Origin: JADJNW01 sp964596135 | Lineage (GTDB): Bacteria > Bacteroidota > Bacteroidia > Chitinophagales > Saprospiraceae | Reading direction: 5' to 3' | Assembly: GCA_964596135.1 (NCBI GenBank) | Contig: CAZQTF010000051.1 | Span: 1-19,730, forward strand | DNA: 19,730 nt | Shown: positions 16,348-19,730 of the stretch, in pieces | Layout of the letters: each line of letters starts with the position of its first letter | How positions within the stretch are numbered: the stretch's first letter is position 1 | Translations under genes and position numbers: made by a program | The notes under the pieces: model-generated | What the model saw: the letters and a program-made list of their open reading frames with translations, nothing else | Told to the model about the DNA's origin: nothing | The model's database searches: none

Positions 16348-19140
16348 TCAATTATTCTTATCCCAATCCAAGTTAAGATTCAATTGAGCATAAGCAAACC
16401 GCCCTCCTACACCAAATTGTTGTACACGCCGGCTATAGATAAATCTTCCTTCGTCAATGTTTGCTGGGTTGATATGAGTATCAGGGTAAACATCAAAAAG
16501 ATTGTTCACACCTAAAGAAACCTCGAACAAAGGTACTTTACCACATCTGCCGATTGGCGCGCTAATATTCAAATCCGTGACCCATTTGGGTGAGAAAATT
16601 TGATCTTGTAATGGATTAGTTGGATCAACATACTGCACCTGACCAAAGCGGGTGGTGCGGAGCGAAAAATGCCAATTGTCAATGTTGTAAACTGCCGCTA
16701 CGGTAAACTGGGAATTGGGCTGAGCTACTTCCAACCGTGAAACTTCTTCCCGATTGAACAAAATTGATTCTTTATCGGTAGTGGAGCTGGCATTGATGTT
16801 TTCAGCATTGATATTACCTACTCGATGCGTTGCGAAAAAGAGCGAAGCATTTACATCAAGGTTACCAGATGAGAGTGGGAATTTTTTGGATAGATTAACA
16901 TTTCCTCCTCTTGAAATAGTTTTGTCGATGGCATTGGTGAAAAACTGTGCTGCTTCAGCCCCCGAATCGCTTAAGTTCTTAGCAAACGCTGGGTCAGCAT
17001 CCGCACGGAAAATACCAGATAAGATAATACGATCTTTTATTACGAGATAAAAGTAATCGGCGCTCAACTTCAAGGAAGATGCTTCATCTTTGCCAATCAG
17101 CATCTCAAAGCCAACATTATAATTCTTCGATGTTTCTGCTTGAAGCGGATCTATACCAAAGCCATTGGTAACAATTGGATTAAAATTATCAAAATTTGCA
17201 ATCCGAATAAGGTCTTGATTGATACCCTGCACATTAATTTTTCGATACCAATACTGATGCAACGAAGGTGCCCGGAAGCCGGTATTGAAAGAAGCGCGAG
17301 GGGTTATTTTTTGGATATTTGTTCCAGGTTCTAAGAATTCGGTTTTAATACCTATTCTGAAAACATGTTCAGCATTATAATCACCACGTTCTGTTCCATT
17401 TGTTTCAACATTATCTACTATGCTTGCTTTTTTTAATATCATTTTTCGGTACTCCTCGAATCGATAGGTTCCCTCTACTAATAAATTTTTGAGCAAAGAC
17501 TCAGATGCATTAACAAATGGTGTGAGTTTTACATCAAAGTAAAAACCTAAATTTTGTCGAGTAGCTTTAAGTGCATCTATACCTCGAAATCCTGGGAATA
17601 CCTGGGCAAAAGGCTCGTTGTTGGTATTATTACCGACTGCGTAGGTAACGGAGTCCCCAGCTTCAATTGCATATCGCTCTCGCCGATAGGATGCGCCTGC
17701 TCCCACCGTAAAAAAGTCGCCGATTGACCAGTCTCTCATGTCTATATTGCCATTGAACTGCCCAAATATTGTTTTTCCGGCGTTTCTTTCCGCTGAACCT
17801 ACCCAAGCCTTGCCCGTAGAGGCATTATTGGAATTTTGTACGCCAAAACCAAAAGTATTCTGACCATAGCCGCTGCTAATATCTATCGCTAAGTTATTTT
17901 CGCCTTTAGGCTTCCAAATGAGCCCTCCATTTGCAGACAAATCTATTATATCACTCGTAATTCGAGGTGAAAATCCATTAGGGAAACTATCTGCAACCAC
18001 CTTTGATGTCTGAATGGGTAGTCTATAAAAACCGGCAGCTTCACCTTCACGTTTATTCAAGGTTCCGAAGGCATATATCCCAAGCTTCTCCGAAAAATCA
18101 TAATCTAAATTCAGCGTTCCACCTATGTCTCTCGTATCCGCCTTGCCTACCTGCATAATGCGATTGCGGTCGTACCCAGTCTTATCAAAGAAGCTATCTT
18201 GTACAATGCGGCGTGGGTCTATGATACTATCTGTGGTATAAACATTGCCAGTATAAACTCCGGAACGATTGATAGCACCCCAATCGGTATAAGCAAAAGA
18301 ACCAGAAATAAAATCCTTATCCGAGCTTTGCCCTACATACCCTCTAATGATGTGAGCAGCACCGTCTCCAGCATCTGTTGTGCCATATTGCCAGGTGACT
18401 TGTGCATTTTGTTGCTTGAAGTCTTGCTTCAATTTAATATCAATCACCCCGGCAATCGCATCCGAACCGTAGAGAACCGAAGCGCCGTCTTCCAAAATTT
18501 CAATTTTTTCGATAGCGGATAAAGGAATGGCGTTCAGGTCGGTGCCTACCGTGCCGCGCCCTATTGTACCGTTGGCATGTATCAGCGAACTAGTGTGCCG
18601 CCTTTTGCCATTCACCAGTATCAGCACCTGATCGGGTCCCAAGCCCTTGAGCGTAGCCGGGTCGGTATGGTCGGTCCCATCGGCGATGGTCTGCGGCACC
18701 GAATAAAACGACGGCAGCACATAATGTAGCGCTTGCCCCAGATTGACATAGCCGAAGCGGGTAAGCTCATCGGCAGTGATGATGCGGAGGGGAGAGGATT
18801 CCGGTTTGTCAGTTTTGGCTTCTAGGCGAAAAGTAATCGCCTTGTCTCTAAAAAAACGCTCCGCCAACTTAGTACCTTTCTCTTTATACCCGCTTACCGA
18901 GATAGTAATTGAATCGTTTACACTTAAATGAATTTTAATTTCACCGGCTTGATTGGTCGTTAAATCTTTATATTTATCCTTGTTAATTTTATATTTTCCT
19001 TTTTTTTCTGTTAACTTTTCATTAGTAGCTTCATTTATTAGCGTTATTGTTATTGAATCTTTTGAGTTTACTACTGTTTGAGCCTGGGCACAAAAAGATT
19101 TTAGTATTAGCGTAAATAATAAAAGATGTACAAATTTCAT
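16348..19140 (-). CDS. TonB-dependent outer membrane receptor
   Basis: A 930-residue receptor with signal peptide (about 1-20, CAQA-Q), a short carboxypeptidase-regulatory-like domain (about 27-107), a plug (about 116-235) and a beta-barrel to the end. The plug holds TADELTRFGYVNLGQAL, LKGLGPDQVLILVNGKRRH, LNAIPLSAIEKIEILEDGAS and VLYGSDAIAGVIDIKL, all standard. The last part, GVNNLFDVYPDTHIN and the strands to the C-terminus, is the conserved TonB-receptor end, although the final residue is Asn rather than the usual Phe. It lacks the longer SusC signature and no SusD gene adjoins it, so it is likely a siderophore/metal or other small-ligand transporter; the ligand is not inferable. Its start overlaps the upstream LRR gene by four bases. 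Confidence 0.93.
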   Translation of the reverse strand: MKFVHLLLFTLILKSFCAQAQTVVNSKDSITITLINEATNEKLTEKKGKYKINKDKYKDLTTNQAGEIKIHLSVNDSITISVSGYKEKGTKLAERFFRDKAITFRLEAKTDKPESSPLRIITADELTRFGYVNLGQALHYVLPSFYSVPQTIADGTDHTDPATLKGLGPDQVLILVNGKRRHTSSLIHANGTIGRGTVGTDLNAIPLSAIEKIEILEDGASVLYGSDAIAGVIDIKLKQDFKQQNAQVTWQYGTTDAGDGAAHIIRGYVGQSSDKDFISGSFAYTDWGAINRSGVYTGNVYTTDSIIDPRRIVQDSFFDKTGYDRNRIMQVGKADTRDIGGTLNLDYDFSEKLGIYAFGTLNKREGEAAGFYRLPIQTSKVVADSFPNGFSPRITSDIIDLSANGGLIWKPKGENNLAIDISSGYGQNTFGFGVQNSNNASTGKAWVGSAERNAGKTIFGQFNGNIDMRDWSIGDFFTVGAGASYRRERYAIEAGDSVTYAVGNNTNNEPFAQVFPGFRGIDALKATRQNLGFYFDVKLTPFVNASESLLKNLLVEGTYRFEEYRKMILKKASIVDNVETNGTERGDYNAEHVFRIGIKTEFLEPGTNIQKITPRASFNTGFRAPSLHQYWYRKINVQGINQDLIRIANFDNFNPIVTNGFGIDPLQAETSKNYNVGFEMLIGKDEASSLKLSADYFYLVIKDRIILSGIFRADADPAFAKNLSDSGAEAAQFFTNAIDKTISRGGNVNLSKKFPLSSGNLDVNASLFFATHRVGNINAENINASSTTDKESILFNREEVSRLEVAQPNSQFTVAAVYNIDNWHFSLRTTRFGQVQYVDPTNPLQDQIFSPKWVTDLNISAPIGRCGKVPLFEVSLGVNNLFDVYPDTHINPANIDEGRFIYSRRVQQFGVGGRFAYAQLNLNLDWDKNN

Positions 19141-19730
19141 TTTTTTTGGTTTTTAAGTGTTATTAATTTTATCCTTTCGGTTTTGCCTTCTAAAGTTATT
19201 TGGGATTTCTCAGACAAGTATATATACAGTTTCTTATCCGAGTCATTATTATCAATTCCGGTATTTTCTGAGAATTTTATAGTTGCTTTGCCCGTATTAG
19301 AAGTGCATGAAAAAGATTCTAACTTTTTCAGATTCGATAAATCAATACCCCCCTGAATACTACAACTATCAGCTTTTACTTCTACTAATTCACTCAACCT
19401 ACCCAACCCCACCAAACTCTTTATATTTTTACCACTCACATTTAATTCCTTTAAGCTGAAAATTTTACTAAACTCAGTAGCATCCTTTGGATACGTGCGA
19501 TTACCTCGCTGTACTGTATCTACTGTTAGCGCCGCAAGCAATGCCTTCTTTGCCAGATTCGTATCTAAGCTATCCCACCAGGCGCAGTATTCTTGGTACT
19601 TGGGGTCTATTGGTGGCGGGGGTAGTGAAGTAGGTTTAGGCTTAAACATGGAATCTACTGCGTTTAGTAAGCAGGTAGTTTCTATCCCAAGATTATTAGG
19701 TATTTTATTGATAATAAGCTTTAGCTTAGA
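19137..19730 (-). CDS. leucine-rich-repeat protein, C-terminal part (5' end outside window)
   Basis: The frame stays open to the right edge, so the ATG at 19649 is probably internal; about 197 residues are visible. After an N-terminal part ending in a proline-rich linker (PKPTSLPPPPIDPKY) comes YCAWWDSLDTNLAKKALLAAL. Leucine-rich repeats follow (FSLKELNVSGKNIKSLVGLG, LSELVEVKADSCSIQ, NLKKLESFSCTSN), then irregular beta strands rich in Lys and Thr to the stop. LRR proteins bind other proteins; this segment shows no signal or membrane span, and the N-terminus is unseen. The stop overlaps the receptor start as ATGA, implying translational coupling. I recall similar WW-plus-LRR tails in multi-domain Bacteroidota proteins, but cannot name a family. 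Confidence 0.7.
   Translation of the reverse strand, partial: SKLKLIINKIPNNLGIETTCLLNAVDSMFKPKPTSLPPPPIDPKYQEYCAWWDSLDTNLAKKALLAALTVDTVQRGNRTYPKDATEFSKIFSLKELNVSGKNIKSLVGLGRLSELVEVKADSCSIQGGIDLSNLKKLESFSCTSNTGKATIKFSENTGIDNNDSDKKLYIYLSEKSQITLEGKTERIKLITLKNQKK

Overview
The window looks like a chromosomal piece of a Bacteroidota genome. Signs are a SusC/SusD outer-membrane pair, a second large TonB-dependent receptor, a Bacteroidota-style SMC N-terminus, a TPR-class III cyclase with one membrane span, a DUF1080 lipoprotein, and several -7 boxes of the TAnnTTTG type. A member of the Saprospiria or Chitinophagia is my best guess, but nothing here fixes the genus. I saw no rRNA, tRNA, CRISPR array or transposase. 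The gene-free gaps are all below about 200 bases.

Left part, + strand (1-8374). The 3' end of a SusC-like receptor is followed by its SusD-like lipoprotein and a secreted Bax/GH73-like glucosaminidase; these three look like one nutrient-uptake operon. Next is full-length smc, with a -7 box only six bases before its ATG. Then comes a TPR/transmembrane/adenylate cyclase gene whose reading frame is broken at a run of nine A (7089-7097); a -1 shift there restores a 510-residue protein.

Middle, - strand (8388-15526), read right to left. A 77-codon ORF of unknown function leads to an NdpA-like nucleoid-associated protein and a DoxX-like membrane protein. After these come a secreted M14 zinc carboxypeptidase with a C-terminal GATase1-like domain, a KdgF-like cupin, a SpoU/TrmH-type RNA methyltransferase, the peptidoglycan editing factor PgeF and a DUF1080 lipoprotein. 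From the cupin to DUF1080 the gaps are only 20-37 bases, so these four genes are probably co-transcribed.

Right part, - strand (15644-19730). A MazE-like antitoxin and a PemK/MazF toxin are bracketed by two 47-bp direct repeats with one mismatch between them. Each repeat carries a TATCTTTG -7 box and a GAACGTTC palindrome. One copy drives the antitoxin and the other faces the 77-codon ORF. Beyond lie a 930-residue TonB-dependent receptor and, overlapping its start by four bases (ATGA), a leucine-rich-repeat protein that runs off the right edge.

The most notable signals are the promoter-bearing direct repeats around the toxin-antitoxin pair, the A9 frameshift in the cyclase, and the coupled LRR/TonB-receptor pair whose base composition changes abruptly. 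No wholly new system can be claimed from sequence alone.
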